NCBI RefSeq assembly: GCF_003641185.1 | Contig: NZ_CP032757.1 | Location: 2,418,001 to 2,482,000, forward strand | Length of the DNA stretch: 64,000 nt | Source: Lactiplantibacillus pentosus | Lineage (GTDB): Bacteria; Bacillota; Bacilli; Lactobacillales; Lactobacillaceae | Reading direction: 5' to 3' | Part shown: positions 1 through 9,287 of the stretch, piece after piece | Layout: each line of letters starts with the position of its first letter | Position numbering within the stretch: position 1 is the stretch's first letter | Notes under the pieces: model-generated | Databases searched by the model: none | What the model was told of the DNA's origin: nothing | The model's input: only the letters and a program-made list of their open reading frames with translations | Program-made: the position numbers and the translations under genes

Positions 1-692
1 ACGGCGACTTGATGAACACGTACGGCGACATTGGCAATATTCTTGCCATGCGGTACTACGCCAAGGCGGTTGACGCGGACATCACCGTTGATTTAGTCAG
101 CTTAGATGATCCATTCGACCCGGCCGCTTATGATTTCGCCCTCTTCGGTGGCGGTCAGGACTACGAGCAAACAATCGTTTCGAAGGACCTGCAGACCAAA
201 AAAGACGCATTAACGGCTTACATTGAAGCTGGCGGCCCCCTACTGGCTATTTGTGGTGGCTTCCAGATGCTCGGCCATTACTACATCGGCGCGCATGGTG
301 AGAAAATCGCCGGAATTGGCGCGCTCGACCATTACACGCTGAGCCAGGACAATAACCGTTTCATCGGTAACATCACGATTGAAAACGCCGAGACGCACCA
401 GACTTACTATGGTTTCGAAAACCACAACGGCATGACCTTCCTGGGCGAAGGCGAACGGCCACTCGGCAAGGTGCTCCAAGGCAACGGGAACAACGGCAAG
501 GATCAGTCTGAGGGTGTCATCTACAAGAATACCTTTGGCTCATACTTCCACGGCCCAATCTTAGCCCGCAATGAAGCCCTTGCCAAACGAATCTTGAAGT
601 TGTCGCTACAACGCAAATATCCGGATGCCAACTTCGACGCCTTGGATCAATTGAACGAAGATTTAACCAAAAACGTGGTCGTTAAGCCGTAA
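1..692 (+). CDS. gatD: Lipid II isoglutaminyl synthase, glutaminase subunit (5' end outside window)
   Basis: The reading frame is open from base 3 and enters from upstream, so the N-terminus is missing. The visible part starts at the family's conserved LMNTYGDIGN segment. It has the class I glutamine amidotransferase nucleophile in LAICGGFQ and a histidine in YFHGP. GatD supplies ammonia to MurT, which amidates the second residue of the lipid II stem peptide. murT would be expected just upstream, outside the window. A strong terminator follows at 801-843. Confidence 0.88.
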   Translation, partial: GDLMNTYGDIGNILAMRYYAKAVDADITVDLVSLDDPFDPAAYDFALFGGGQDYEQTIVSKDLQTKKDALTAYIEAGGPLLAICGGFQMLGHYYIGAHGEKIAGIGALDHYTLSQDNNRFIGNITIENAETHQTYYGFENHNGMTFLGEGERPLGKVLQGNGNNGKDQSEGVIYKNTFGSYFHGPILARNEALAKRILKLSLQRKYPDANFDALDQLNEDLTKNVVVKP

Positions 693-800
693 TTCAGTGT
701 CGCGTATGTCGATTCAGAAGGTGTTTGGCGTATTCAAACGACTCCAGATCATCTGTGGTATCACGTCAAAGTAACCTCGCCTCATTACAAATTATTTTAT

Positions 801-843
801 ACTCGCTGTCAGCAGCCAGGACCCATGCTGACAGCGAGTTTTT
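801..843 (+). terminator. Rho-independent terminator after gatD
   Basis: A perfect 14-bp stem (801-814 with 826-839) and an 11-nt loop are followed by a T run. It lies about 110 nt beyond the gatD stop and probably ends the murT-gatD transcript. Confidence 0.9.
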
Positions 844-1172
844 GTTTGGGGATAATTAATGGCTGCCCTCACCCAGGTGCTGGTGCTGAATCCAATGCAA
901 ACCCTTCCTGTCTACTTTCCACTTTCAAGCATGTCACGATTCCCGTTGACAAAGGGGTACTGGACGGATGCCTCCATGACAAATTGGCAGTGCGCCAAGC
1001 GACCCGCACGATATTCCGACAACACTTCGACTAGAATCATCCCGGCAAGAACTTTTGATTGCGCACGACTGATGTAAGCGTCAACATTAGTAAACCCCTT
1101 AAAGTTATAATAAATATTTATATACTTTTTGATAGCAATAACTAACAAACTGACAGTATCAGTCTAACTGGC
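844..1172. other. Intergenic stretch, no supported gene
   Basis: Open frames exist on both strands but have no credible ribosome binding site or recognisable protein. The frame directly after the gatD stop stays open to 1034, and its first 45 codons look protein-like. It could be the decayed end of a longer gene. I see nothing else here. Confidence 0.5.
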
Positions 1173-1217
1173 AAAAAAAAGATTGATAATGGCAAACGCC
1201 AATATCAATCTTTTTTA
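1173..1217 (-). terminator. Terminator after manA
   Basis: The GATTGAT/ATCAATC stem with an inner GGC/GCC has an A run on the left, which gives a U run on the minus strand. It lies 20-65 nt after the manA stop. Confidence 0.85.
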
Positions 1218-1238
1218 TCCCATCAGGGGTTTAACTAA

Positions 1239-2204
1239 TTAAGCTTTGTCGCCAGGTTCTGAGGCAATGATCTGTAAGTCACCTGACAAGGTCCACTGTT
1301 TCACATCGTATGGCAACATGAAGTGGACACCTTTATGCAATGGATAATCCTGACCGTCGACCGTAATCTTTCCGTCACCATCTAAGACGGACACCAAGGT
1401 GTAAGGTGCTTTACCGCGGTTGAAAGTCGCTTGGCCATTCGTCAACCGCCATTGCCAAACGCTAAAGAATGGTGATTGGACGTAGGTCGTGACAGTCGCA
1501 TCGCCGACCTGAGTCGTGGTGATATTCAAGTCCGGATCATGGTGGGGCACATTGGTCGTGTCAATCGACTGTTGTAAGTGCAATTCGCGCTTCTTACCCG
1601 TCGTCTTATCAACCCGATCCCAGTCATAGAGCCGGTAAGTCGTATCAGAACTCTGTTGGGTCTCTAAGACCATGATGCCCTTGCCGACCGCGTGAATCGT
1701 TCCCGATGGCACGTATAAAAAGTCCCCGGCTTTAACGGGAACCCGCCGTAATAGCTTCTCCCATTCGCCATTGTTGATCCATTCAGCGAGCTGTTCGCGC
1801 GTCTTAGCATGGTGGCCGTAAATCATCGTTGCGCCTGGTTCTGCAGCGATGACGTACCAGCATTCAGTCTTGCCGAGCTCATGTTCATGTTCGGCCGCGT
1901 ATGCGTCATCTGGATGAACTTGAACCGACAAATCTTCACTTGCATCCAAAATCTTAGTTAACAGTGGGAACACATCCCCTTTGGCGTTACCAAAGACGTC
2001 GCGATGCTGTGCCCAGACTTGATCTAGGGTCATGCCAGCATACGGGCCGTTTTCAACCGTGGCAGGGCCATGCGGATGTGCCGAAATTGCCCAACATTCG
2101 CCGGTATGGTCGCTCGGAATATCATAGCCGAAATCATCATGTAATTTCGTGCCACCCCAAATTTTTTCATGAAACACTGGCTTTAAAAAGTACGGTTCAC
2201 TCAT
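1239..2204 (-). CDS. manA: Mannose-6-phosphate isomerase, class I
   Basis: A cytosolic zinc enzyme interconverting mannose-6-P and fructose-6-P. This 321-residue protein has the family's zinc-ligand pattern: QVHP at residues 95-98, GKTECWY with Glu114, and SGTIHAV with His171, all on a cupin-like fold. The length is normal for Firmicute enzymes. It is monocistronic, with its own downstream terminator. It connects mannose uptake to glycolysis and supplies mannose-6-P for sugar nucleotides. Confidence 0.95.
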   Translation of the reverse strand: MSEPYFLKPVFHEKIWGGTKLHDDFGYDIPSDHTGECWAISAHPHGPATVENGPYAGMTLDQVWAQHRDVFGNAKGDVFPLLTKILDASEDLSVQVHPDDAYAAEHEHELGKTECWYVIAAEPGATMIYGHHAKTREQLAEWINNGEWEKLLRRVPVKAGDFLYVPSGTIHAVGKGIMVLETQQSSDTTYRLYDWDRVDKTTGKKRELHLQQSIDTTNVPHHDPDLNITTTQVGDATVTTYVQSPFFSVWQWRLTNGQATFNRGKAPYTLVSVLDGDGKITVDGQDYPLHKGVHFMLPYDVKQWTLSGDLQIIASEPGDKA

Positions 2205-2271
2205 AAGATTTACTCACTCCATTGCTGAATTTGATACTTAAAGTTTAGCATATATGAAAGCGGTTGTGAAA

Positions 2272-3312
2272 CTAGAGCGGCAATTTTGTAACCGTATCCG
2301 CCAACCAAGCCGCAATCAAGCGACGACGCGCTGGTAAAAACTGCTGATTATTGGCAACTGGATGGACGCGGTTTGATAAGAAGACCAGCCCCTGTTGCCG
2401 TTGACGGTCGAGCATCAACAACGTGCCGGTGTATCCGGTGTGAAAAATGACCGGTTGCTGTCCTGCTGCACGGTGCCAGAGATTCCAGCCAAAGCTCCGC
2501 CGCAAATGGTGGTTCGGCGTCCAGTCTTGATACAGACTTGCAATCGTCTCCGGTTCCAAGACTTCTGGAATCGTCATTTGACCAAGCATCAACCGTGAAA
2601 ACCGGACCAAGTCAGCAACACTCGCAAATAACCCGGCTGAGCCGCAACGTGCTCCTAACACCCGGGCTTTCGGATCATGTACGATTCCTTGCAATAACCC
2701 TGTCGCTTCCGTATACGTCGTTGGAATGGCTTGTTGTGGGTCTGGATCAAACGTCGCGTCTGGCAAGTTCAATGGCTGGATAACACGTTCTGTAATGACT
2801 TGCTGAACTGGCTGGTGATAGACTTGCTCAATGACTAAGCCCATCAAAATCAACCCTAAGTCCGTGTAAACGACACGATGATTCCGATTACGTTCACTAA
2901 GCGGTAACTGTTGAATCGCAGCTAATAGGGCTGTGGCACCCAACGCATTACGATTCGGAATATACCCGCTCAAGCCACTCGTATGCGTCATCAGGTTGCG
3001 AATCGTAACGGTCGTGGACGGTAACGTTGGTAAATAGTCATGAACTGGCCGGTCCAGGTCTAACTTCCCAGCTGCCAACAATTGTAAGGCCACCGTGGTC
3101 GTTCCCACGACCTTGGTCACCGATGCCAGATCATAAACGGCGTGTGGCCAAATCGGCTTAGTCGTCGGTTGCAGCTGGGCCACACCCACTTGGCGTTCAA
3201 TGACCTGCTCACCATCAATCAGTGCATAGCTCGCACCCGGAATCACCTTTTGCGCCACCATTGCCGCAATCTGGGCTTCAGTTCTCTCAAAATTCACCAT
3301 TAAATCACTCAT
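2272..3312 (-). CDS. Serine hydrolase, class C beta-lactamase / penicillin-binding-like family
   Basis: A 346-residue protein with the catalytic triad motifs of the family: SVTK (Ser64-Lys67), YTD near residue 149 in place of YxN, and HTG near residue 294 in place of KTG. No signal peptide or membrane segment is visible, so it is probably cytoplasmic or non-classically exported. Such proteins act as esterases or D-aminopeptidases more often than as true beta-lactamases, and the substrate cannot be told from sequence. It is transcribed as a single gene in the same direction as manA. Confidence 0.85.
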   Translation of the reverse strand: MSDLMVNFERTEAQIAAMVAQKVIPGASYALIDGEQVIERQVGVAQLQPTTKPIWPHAVYDLASVTKVVGTTTVALQLLAAGKLDLDRPVHDYLPTLPSTTVTIRNLMTHTSGLSGYIPNRNALGATALLAAIQQLPLSERNRNHRVVYTDLGLILMGLVIEQVYHQPVQQVITERVIQPLNLPDATFDPDPQQAIPTTYTEATGLLQGIVHDPKARVLGARCGSAGLFASVADLVRFSRLMLGQMTIPEVLEPETIASLYQDWTPNHHLRRSFGWNLWHRAAGQQPVIFHTGYTGTLLMLDRQRQQGLVFLSNRVHPVANNQQFLPARRRLIAAWLADTVTKLPL

Positions 3313-3494
3313 TCTCTCTCAAATTTATCCCTTGGCTAACATCCTACATTGCAGACCGTAGCCGACTTCATACTACTTATTGTACAAAATACAACTAATA
3401 CGCATTGTGCTAGTTAATTTGTCATGATTCATGGTTAAATCATGGCAAGTTGGCGTCCTGTTCGTCAGCCGATGAGCGCCTTAGTCCGACTTCC

Positions 3495-3644
3495 GGGGCT
3501 GGCTGACAACGCTGGAACAGGGCGGACATCGATTTGAACTCACGCAGAAACCCACTGCGCAATTTCAAATTCGAGTCTTCTTCTAGCCCGGGGACCCCAC
3601 CCGGACAAGAAGAATTTCGCCCTTGAGCATTGTCCGCCAGCCCC
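3495..3644 (+). repeat. Structured dispersed repeat, copy A
   Basis: About 150 nt with complementary ends (GGGGCTGGCTGACAACGCT against AGCATTGTCCGCCAGCCCC, 17 of 19 paired). Two inner hairpins can form, one around GATTTGAA/TTTCAAAT and one around CTTCTTCT/AGAAGAA with a CCGGGG/CCCCACCCGG region. The layout suggests a multibranch RNA or a MITE-like element. Copy B, inverted, lies at 4079-4214. Confidence 0.65.
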
Positions 3645-4068
3645 TACAGTCGGGAACCCGCTCGAATGGCAGATGAACGGCCACCTATCTGGGTACAATT
3701 GACCACTGAATATTAAGTGACTGGTCCTTCAAGCAAACTTTTAATCGATATTCGATGATGCTTTATGGCACTTTAATACTGAGAAGACTATCGAATATGA
3801 TTTACAAAATCCACGGCCGATAGTCCTGAATTTAGTCGATAAAATTGCCTTCGTTTGTAGTTTCTGGCTTTGCCATCTCAAACGGCTAAAGAAAATTCTG
3901 ACAATTTCAGTGAAACTGCTGGTTAGAAGTTCAAAACATGGGTAAAAAGGTTCAGCTATTGTTTAAAACCAGCCTTACAGTTGAATGTCAAAATGACCGT
4001 ATGCTAAGAACCGACAACTAATCTAACAAAAAGTTGGGTCCGCACACGTCTGCCTTTCGAATACCATC
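3645..4068. other. AT-richer intergenic stretch, nothing recognised
   Basis: No open frame with a plausible ribosome binding site and no clear repeat or terminator is visible between the two structured repeats. Confidence 0.5.
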
Positions 4069-4078
4069 CCGGCTGGAA

Positions 4079-4214
4079 GGTATTTCTGACAATGCTAAGC
4101 GATGAAATTCCACTTAGCAAGCGTCCTTGGCTTGGTTAGTGGAAGACCAGTATTTAAGACGCGGTCTTCGGCTTAAATCTGTGTCCATCGCGTTCCAGCG
4201 TTGTCAGAAATTCC
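4079..4214 (-). repeat. Structured dispersed repeat, copy B (inverted)
   Basis: Read on the minus strand this 136-nt element starts with CTGACAACGCTGGAAC, as copy A does, and ends in AGCATTGTCAG. Its ends pair (GGTATTTCTGACAATGCT with AGCGTTGTCAGAAATTCC). Two inner hairpins use GATTTAAG/CTTAAAT and CTTCCACT/AGTGGAA. The architecture of copy A is kept with many paired changes, which suggests conserved structure. Confidence 0.65.
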
Positions 4215-4290
4215 TGGAAGCCGGCCTAGGACGCAGCTGACCAAACAAGTTTACACGAACTCGCACTGTTACCAGCGGTCCTCAGCTGGC
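4213..4290 (+). repeat. 78-nt hairpin repeat, copy 1
   Basis: It begins CCTGGAAGCC and ends CAGCGGTCCTCAGCTGGC. A copy of exactly the same length lies at 57021-57098, with ends nearly identical and the middle diverged. The ends are partly complementary (GCC..CTAGGA with TCCTCAGCTGGC). It directly abuts structured repeat copy B, and a degenerate relative seems to flank copy A at about 3455-3494. Confidence 0.7.
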
Positions 4291-4314
4291 GGCACTTGAC
4301 CTCCGCAATCAGCC

Positions 4315-4494
4315 TCATGCTCGCCTAAACAGCCGTGGTAGAACCACTAACCAGTAACAGCCAAGCGCGATGCCGCCAATCACGAGTGACCAAGGTTTGG
4401 ACAGCAGCTGATGTTGATAGCCGAGTGTACACGCAACTAGCACCACCGTACTTGCCCATTCAATAACTTGCCAATGCCGATTCAATACTTTCAT
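4315..4494 (-). CDS. Small membrane protein, 59 residues
   Basis: Start ATG at 4494 with an AAGGAG site 12 nt upstream; it begins MKVLNRHWQV and ends FRRA. Two hydrophobic segments (about residues 14-25 and 35-53) predict a two-helix inner-membrane protein. No family recognised. It stands alone between the dispersed repeats and bcaT. Confidence 0.6.
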   Translation of the reverse strand: MKVLNRHWQVIEWASTVVLVACTLGYQHQLLSKPWSLVIGGIALGCYWLVVLPRLFRRA

Positions 4495-4721
4495 CCGCCC
4501 ATTCGTCTCCTTTTATTGTAACGCGTTCCCCGTCCTGCTCGCAGGATCCTCAATAATCTTAACCTAACCATAATCGCTTGACCACCCTCTTTTGGCCAAT
4601 TAGAAACCCCTGGTCTTTGTTACGGCTACGAATGATTTTTGCTGACTAATTGACATCAAAAATATCTGCCGCCAGTATCAAATTTTTCACCTACTTACTA
4701 ACAACAGATCTTATGGCGCCA

Positions 4722-4767
4722 AAAAACGACCTCAATCGCGTTCGGATTACGAACCGACCAAAGTCGT
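4722..4767 (-). terminator. Terminator after the branched-chain aminotransferase gene
   Basis: On the minus strand a GTTCG/CGAAC inner hairpin and an outer CGAC/GTCG stem are followed by six T residues, 18 nt after the stop codon. Confidence 0.8.
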
Positions 4768-4784
4768 CATTTAATGCTTCAAAA

Positions 4785-5813
4785 TTAGTCTAAATCAACC
4801 TTTTGAATCCAGCCTTCAGGTGCTTCACGGTCACCGAATTGGATCCCAGTTAATTCATCGTATAACTTCTTCGTAACTGGTCCAACTTCCGTCTCGCTAT
4901 AGAAGACGTGTAACTTGCCTTGATGTTCCAAGCCACCAATTGGTGAAATAACGGCGGCAGTCCCACACGCGCCGGCTTCAGCAAAGCGGTCTAAGTCATC
5001 GATGTAAACATCGCCTTGTTCCGTCTTCATGCCGAATTTGTGTTCAGCTAAGTAAAGTAATGAGTACTTCGTCACTGAAGGCAAAATCGAAGGTGATTTT
5101 GGTGTTACGAAGGTGCCGTCCTTGGTGATTCCAAAGAAGTTCGCTGAACCAACTTCTTCAATCTTACGATGTTCAACGGGGTCTAAGTAGACACAGTCTG
5201 AGAACCCATCGGCATGCGCCTTTTGACCTGGGAATAAGCTGGCGGCGTAGTTCCCGCCGACTTTATAAGCACCGGTCCCTTTGTGGGCGGCACGGTCATA
5301 TTCAGAAGTAGTGAAGTTCGTTGGCGTCATGCCACCTTTGAAGTAGCTCCCAACGGGCATCGCAAAGACGGTGAAGATATATTCGTCAGCTGGGTGCACA
5401 CCGATGTTACCGCCGACCCCAATCATGAGTGGCCGTAAGTATAACGTTGCGCCAGTACCATATGGTGGCACGTAGTCTTGGTTCGCCTTGACGACTTGCT
5501 TAACGGCGTCCACAAACATGTCAGTTGGCACTTGTGGCATTAATAACCGTTCACAACTCGTTTGCATTCGAGCAGCATTACGGTCTGGCCGGAATAATTG
5601 GACACTGCCATCCTTAGTCCGATAAGCTTTTAAGCCTTCGAAATCTTGTTGGCCGTAGTGTAACGCGGTTGAACCTTCACTGATATGTAAGGTTGCGTCT
5701 CCGGTTAATTCTTTCTTATACCAGTCACCATCTTTCCAATACGCGCGGTAACGGTACGGAAGGTTACGGTATTCGAATCCTAAGTTGTTCCAGTCCAATT
5801 GTACGTCTGCCAT
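4785..5813 (-). CDS. bcaT: Branched-chain amino acid aminotransferase
   Basis: A 342-residue fold-type IV PLP enzyme that transaminates leucine, isoleucine and valine with 2-oxoglutarate. The PLP lysine is Lys184 in GAYKVGGNYA. EVGSANFFGI and GTAAVISPIG are the phosphate and substrate loops expected in the long (type II) BCAT group. The length is normal. It is monocistronic with its own terminator. I saw no T-box structure in the roughly 75 nt upstream. Confidence 0.95.
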   Translation of the reverse strand: MADVQLDWNNLGFEYRNLPYRYRAYWKDGDWYKKELTGDATLHISEGSTALHYGQQDFEGLKAYRTKDGSVQLFRPDRNAARMQTSCERLLMPQVPTDMFVDAVKQVVKANQDYVPPYGTGATLYLRPLMIGVGGNIGVHPADEYIFTVFAMPVGSYFKGGMTPTNFTTSEYDRAAHKGTGAYKVGGNYAASLFPGQKAHADGFSDCVYLDPVEHRKIEEVGSANFFGITKDGTFVTPKSPSILPSVTKYSLLYLAEHKFGMKTEQGDVYIDDLDRFAEAGACGTAAVISPIGGLEHQGKLHVFYSETEVGPVTKKLYDELTGIQFGDREAPEGWIQKVDLD

Positions 5814-5914
5814 ATATTTCGACTTCTTTCATATGTAATTTCCAAATTGATTAATTTGAATTTAATTAAAAGATTAATGGTTAATTAGAACTTTGTCAAG
5901 GGGCAATGAAACAT

Positions 5915-5945
5915 TTTCAACGTTTGACTCAATTTTTGGTATAAT
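5915..5945 (+). promoter_or_regulatory. Sigma-A-type promoter
   Basis: Perfect TATAAT at 5940-5945; the best upstream hexamer is TTTCAA at 5915-5920, 19 nt away. It sits about 30 nt before the chosen GTG start at 5977, which rules out the longer frame from 5893. Confidence 0.55.
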
Positions 5946-5976
5946 GGGGGTAAATATCGCAAAGGACTGGTTCGTC

Positions 5977-6306
5977 GTGGCTAGTAATTCAGATTCAATT
6001 TATAACGTCATGTTCTATATCGCCCATCATCCGGCTGAAATCGCCTTTACGCAGCCAGAATACACGAATGTCGTGCGGATGGGCATCCCCGACAGCGTCA
6101 AGGTCGCTAACCCTGAAATTTATTTTCCTGACAACAAGTTATTAGTCAATCGATTTCAAGATGACTTCGTTGCTAAAAATGGGAACCTGCTAGACTTCTT
6201 CTTCGATTATACTGAGAAAAAGGTGCCGAATTACCACGAAGTCTGGGTTTCATCCGCGCATCTCCCAGCTAAGAAAATGTATTTCCTGGAACTTTCTTTT
6301 GAATAG
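5977..6306 (+). CDS. Hypothetical protein, 109 residues
   Basis: GTG start chosen because AAAGGA lies 10 nt upstream and the promoter -10 at 5940 lies inside the longer open frame. The protein has no signal peptide, is mildly acidic and has aromatic-rich segments (FFFDYTEKK, MYFLELSFE). No family recognised. A strong terminator follows. Confidence 0.7.
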   Translation: MASNSDSIYNVMFYIAHHPAEIAFTQPEYTNVVRMGIPDSVKVANPEIYFPDNKLLVNRFQDDFVAKNGNLLDFFFDYTEKKVPNYHEVWVSSAHLPAKKMYFLELSFE

Positions 6307-6354
6307 TGTGTGGCATTGCTATTAATTAGCGAAAAACCTGTATCACCGTATGCC

Positions 6355-6405
6355 AAAAGCACCGTTTAGTTCACCCCAATCTTGGGCTGACTAAACGGTG
6401 CTTTT
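6355..6405. terminator. Bidirectional terminator
   Basis: A perfect 16-bp inverted repeat AAAAGCACCGTTTAGT / ACTAAACGGTGCTTTT separates the plus-strand 109-aa gene from the minus-strand lipoprotein gene and can serve both. Confidence 0.92.
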
Positions 6406-6414
6406 AAGTCTGAC

Positions 6415-7386
6415 CTACTTCGTCATAAAAATGTATAAATCCGAAGCAGAGACACCAATCGTGAACCGCACACCCTTAGAGGTGATTGGATCGATGGTGG
6501 TCGTCGTACTACTGTTATCCTTAGTTTCCTTTTGGAACTGCTTCATCACCGTCTTGGCATTGGCACCAGTGGTCGTCGCCATTAATGCAAACGCGGTTCC
6601 GAAGTTCTTTTGACGGGTCTTATTCTTAAAGGCCTTCGTTGGCACAATCATCGCTGCGCCCATCACGTCACCTTTTTGAACGTTCATCCGAATCTTATAG
6701 TCCTTAGTCGTCAAAACATTGCTCAGCCCATCGCTAGGCGTCTTAGTCGGCAACAACTGCGACTTGACCTTTTGCTTAGCAGTCTTCATTGCCGCCGCAA
6801 CGGCTTGTTGACTCGTCTGGAGACTAGCCGCTTGCGTCTTAAGCTTGGCCGCGGCAGTTTGTTGCGCTTGTAGCGTTTGAGCTGCCGTGGTTGCGCCAGT
6901 CCCGCCAGCCTTGAGTTGGGCTTCGGCTTTTTTGACCTTCGTCTGAATCGTGGCCTGTTGCTTCTTGAGTGCGGCACCTTCTGCCTGCAATTTCTGGGCC
7001 TTCTTCTGGTCCGCTTTGCTTAATTTCGAGGCAATCAGTGCTTGATTATAAGTCGTCGCCATCTTTTGATAACTGGCGAGCTTCTTAGCCCCAGCCACGT
7101 GGACGGTCTTTGAATCAGAACCGGCTTTGATCTTGACCGCTTGGCGGGTCGTCTTGGTCGGAACTTGAATAACGAACGTATGATTATGCACATTCGCCGT
7201 CTTTTGTTGGCCACCGTCGAGCTGATAACAAACCGTTTTGGTATTGGCTTTACCCTTAACAGCCGCAACCAGCCCATTCTGTTTGTAAGTGGTTTTCGTT
7301 GTCGATAACGTCGTTTTACCACAGCCTGCTAACAAGACCGTTAGCACACCGGCAGTCACGGCAACTAATGCTGTTTTCCGGAACAA
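6415..7386 (-). CDS. Lipoprotein with coiled-coil middle
   Basis: TTG start with GGAGGGG seven nt upstream. A type II signal peptide ends in lipobox LAGC at residues 19-22. Residues about 100-215 are Ala/Gln/Lys-rich coiled coil; the last 100 residues form a compact domain of unknown function. It follows the ABC exporter subunit at 7401 by 14 nt and is very likely co-transcribed, so it may work with the exporter at the membrane surface. That role is inference. Confidence 0.75.
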   Translation of the reverse strand: MFRKTALVAVTAGVLTVLLAGCGKTTLSTTKTTYKQNGLVAAVKGKANTKTVCYQLDGGQQKTANVHNHTFVIQVPTKTTRQAVKIKAGSDSKTVHVAGAKKLASYQKMATTYNQALIASKLSKADQKKAQKLQAEGAALKKQQATIQTKVKKAEAQLKAGGTGATTAAQTLQAQQTAAAKLKTQAASLQTSQQAVAAAMKTAKQKVKSQLLPTKTPSDGLSNVLTTKDYKIRMNVQKGDVMGAAMIVPTKAFKNKTRQKNFGTAFALMATTTGANAKTVMKQFQKETKDNSSTTTTIDPITSKGVRFTIGVSASDLYIFMTK

Positions 7387-7400
7387 TTGACACCCCTCCT

Positions 7401-9287
7401 TTAGCTGAGACTAATATTACCGGTAAATTGGCTATTATATAGATCGGCGTAGAAGCCATTCTTCGCCATCAACTGTTCATGATTCCCAGTTTCGACTACG
7501 GAACCATGGTTCATGACGATGATGTTGTCGGCATCTTGAATCGTTGACAAACGGTGCGCGACCACGAAGCTTGTCCGATTCTTTAAGAGCCGTTCCATCG
7601 CGTGCTGGATATGAACTTCAGTCCGTGTATCGACTGAACTCGTGGCTTCATCCAAAATCAGAATTTCGGGATCCGCAACGAACGCGCGCGCAATCGTTAA
7701 TAACTGCCGTTGTCCTTGCGAAATATTTGACGCTTCTTCGTTCAGAACAGTTTGATAGCCATCTGGTAATTTCCGGACAAAACTGTCAACGTGAGCGGCT
7801 TTAGCAGCGGCGTAGATTTCATCATCCGTCGCGTCTTCACGCCCATACTTTAAGTTGTCAAAAATTGTTCCAGTGAACAGCCAAGTATCTTGAAGCACCA
7901 TCGCGAAATGGGACCGCAAGTCTTCACGGTCTAAGTCACGCGTATCCGTCCCATTCAACTTGATCGAACCACCCTTAATATCGTAGAACCGTTCCAATAA
8001 GTTGATGATGGTCGTCTTACCAGCCCCAGTTGGTCCAACAATGGCGACTTGCTGACCACGTTTCACATCCAGATTGTAATCGGTCATTAACAGGTCGTTG
8101 TCCGTATAGCCGAATTGGACGTGTTGCAAACTGATTAAGTTATCCGTATCCGTTTCAGCAGGCAAGTTCGACTTGGTCTGCTTCATTTCTTCTTCGTCTA
8201 AGACTTCGAAGACCCGTTCGGCAGAAGCGACAGTCGATTGAATCGTGTTCAATAAGTTGGCCATTTGTGAAATCGGTTGTGAGAACTGTTGCGTGTATTG
8301 AAGGAAGGCTTGGATGTTCCCTAATGAGACCTTCCCATTGGCAACGTCGATCCCACCAATAATGGCGACAAACACGTAACCGATGTTGTTCAAAAACATC
8401 ATCAACGGCATGATGATTCCAGAGATAAATTGGGCTTTCCATGCAGACTGATAGTAATTTTCGTTTTGGACTTCGAAGTCATCGATGGCATCTTGTTCCT
8501 TGTTGAAACTCTTGATGACCACGTGACCCGCATAGTTTTCTTCAACTTGGTTGTTCAGTAACCCCAAGCTCTTTTGTTGCGTGCCGAAGAATTTTTGTGA
8601 CTTCGGTGCAATCACACCGACGACCACGACACTCAGTGGAATCGTCACGAGCGCGATCAAGGTTAACTTCCAACTAATAGAAATCATCATCCACAGCGTC
8701 CCGATAAAGGTCACCGTACTGGTTACCGCCTGCGTCAGGTTTTGTTGTAGCGTATTGGCGATGTTATCCATATCGTTGACGGCCCGACTCATGATATCCC
8801 CGTTAGAATGGGTATCGTAGTATGAGATCGGCACTTTTTGCATCTTGCCCTTAAACGACCGCCGTAATTTATAAACGGTCCGTTGCGAGATCCGGGTCAT
8901 GATATATTGTTGGATAAAGTTGAACAGTGCTGAGGCCAAATACATGATAATCACGATTAGAATAATCTGACCGATTTTTTCAAAGTTGATTGGATAGCCT
9001 GATTGACTGATTCCGGCCTTCTGTTGCGCAGCACCCTTCATGATTCCTTTGTAGATTTCGGTGGTTGCTTTCCCTAAAATCTTAGGCGTCCGAATCTGGA
9101 AGATAACAGATGCAATGGCAAAAATCATCACAACGGCCAAACCGACCCAACGATCTGACATGTAGCGCATCAACCGAATCGCCGTTTTCCAAAAACTCTT
9201 AGGCTTTTCAACTAAGCCAGCGTGACCACCAGGGCCATGTCCGCCAGCTGGACGTGCCGGTTTTGTACTGGTATTCTTCTCACTCAT
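7401..9287 (-). CDS. ABC exporter half-transporter, heterodimer subunit B
   Basis: A 628-residue protein with an N-terminal extension, six membrane helices (about 45-340) and a C-terminal nucleotide-binding domain. Walker A GPTGAGKTT, Walker B ILILDEATSSVD with catalytic Glu, and switch His in VAHRLS are canonical. The signature is NISQGQRQ, not LSGGQ. Its start overlaps the stop of the partner gene by one base, so the two are translationally coupled. It resembles the LmrCD/BmrCD heterodimeric multidrug exporters; the substrate is unknown. Confidence 0.92.
   Translation of the reverse strand: MSEKNTSTKPARPAGGHGPGGHAGLVEKPKSFWKTAIRLMRYMSDRWVGLAVVMIFAIASVIFQIRTPKILGKATTEIYKGIMKGAAQQKAGISQSGYPINFEKIGQIILIVIIMYLASALFNFIQQYIMTRISQRTVYKLRRSFKGKMQKVPISYYDTHSNGDIMSRAVNDMDNIANTLQQNLTQAVTSTVTFIGTLWMMISISWKLTLIALVTIPLSVVVVGVIAPKSQKFFGTQQKSLGLLNNQVEENYAGHVVIKSFNKEQDAIDDFEVQNENYYQSAWKAQFISGIIMPLMMFLNNIGYVFVAIIGGIDVANGKVSLGNIQAFLQYTQQFSQPISQMANLLNTIQSTVASAERVFEVLDEEEMKQTKSNLPAETDTDNLISLQHVQFGYTDNDLLMTDYNLDVKRGQQVAIVGPTGAGKTTIINLLERFYDIKGGSIKLNGTDTRDLDREDLRSHFAMVLQDTWLFTGTIFDNLKYGREDATDDEIYAAAKAAHVDSFVRKLPDGYQTVLNEEASNISQGQRQLLTIARAFVADPEILILDEATSSVDTRTEVHIQHAMERLLKNRTSFVVAHRLSTIQDADNIIVMNHGSVVETGNHEQLMAKNGFYADLYNSQFTGNISLS

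Noticed and set aside
825..1148. Several short open frames after gatD
   Set aside because: No ribosome binding sites, mutually overlapping on both strands; one begins inside the terminator hairpin.
3313..4784. Possible CRISPR array, because of repeated hairpins
   Set aside because: The repeats are only two or three, in opposite orientations and without regular spacers; no cas genes in the window.
5814..5976. T-box leader for the branched-chain aminotransferase gene
   Set aside because: The upstream space is short and shows no specifier hairpin, T-box sequence or antiterminator; it holds the promoter of the divergent gene.
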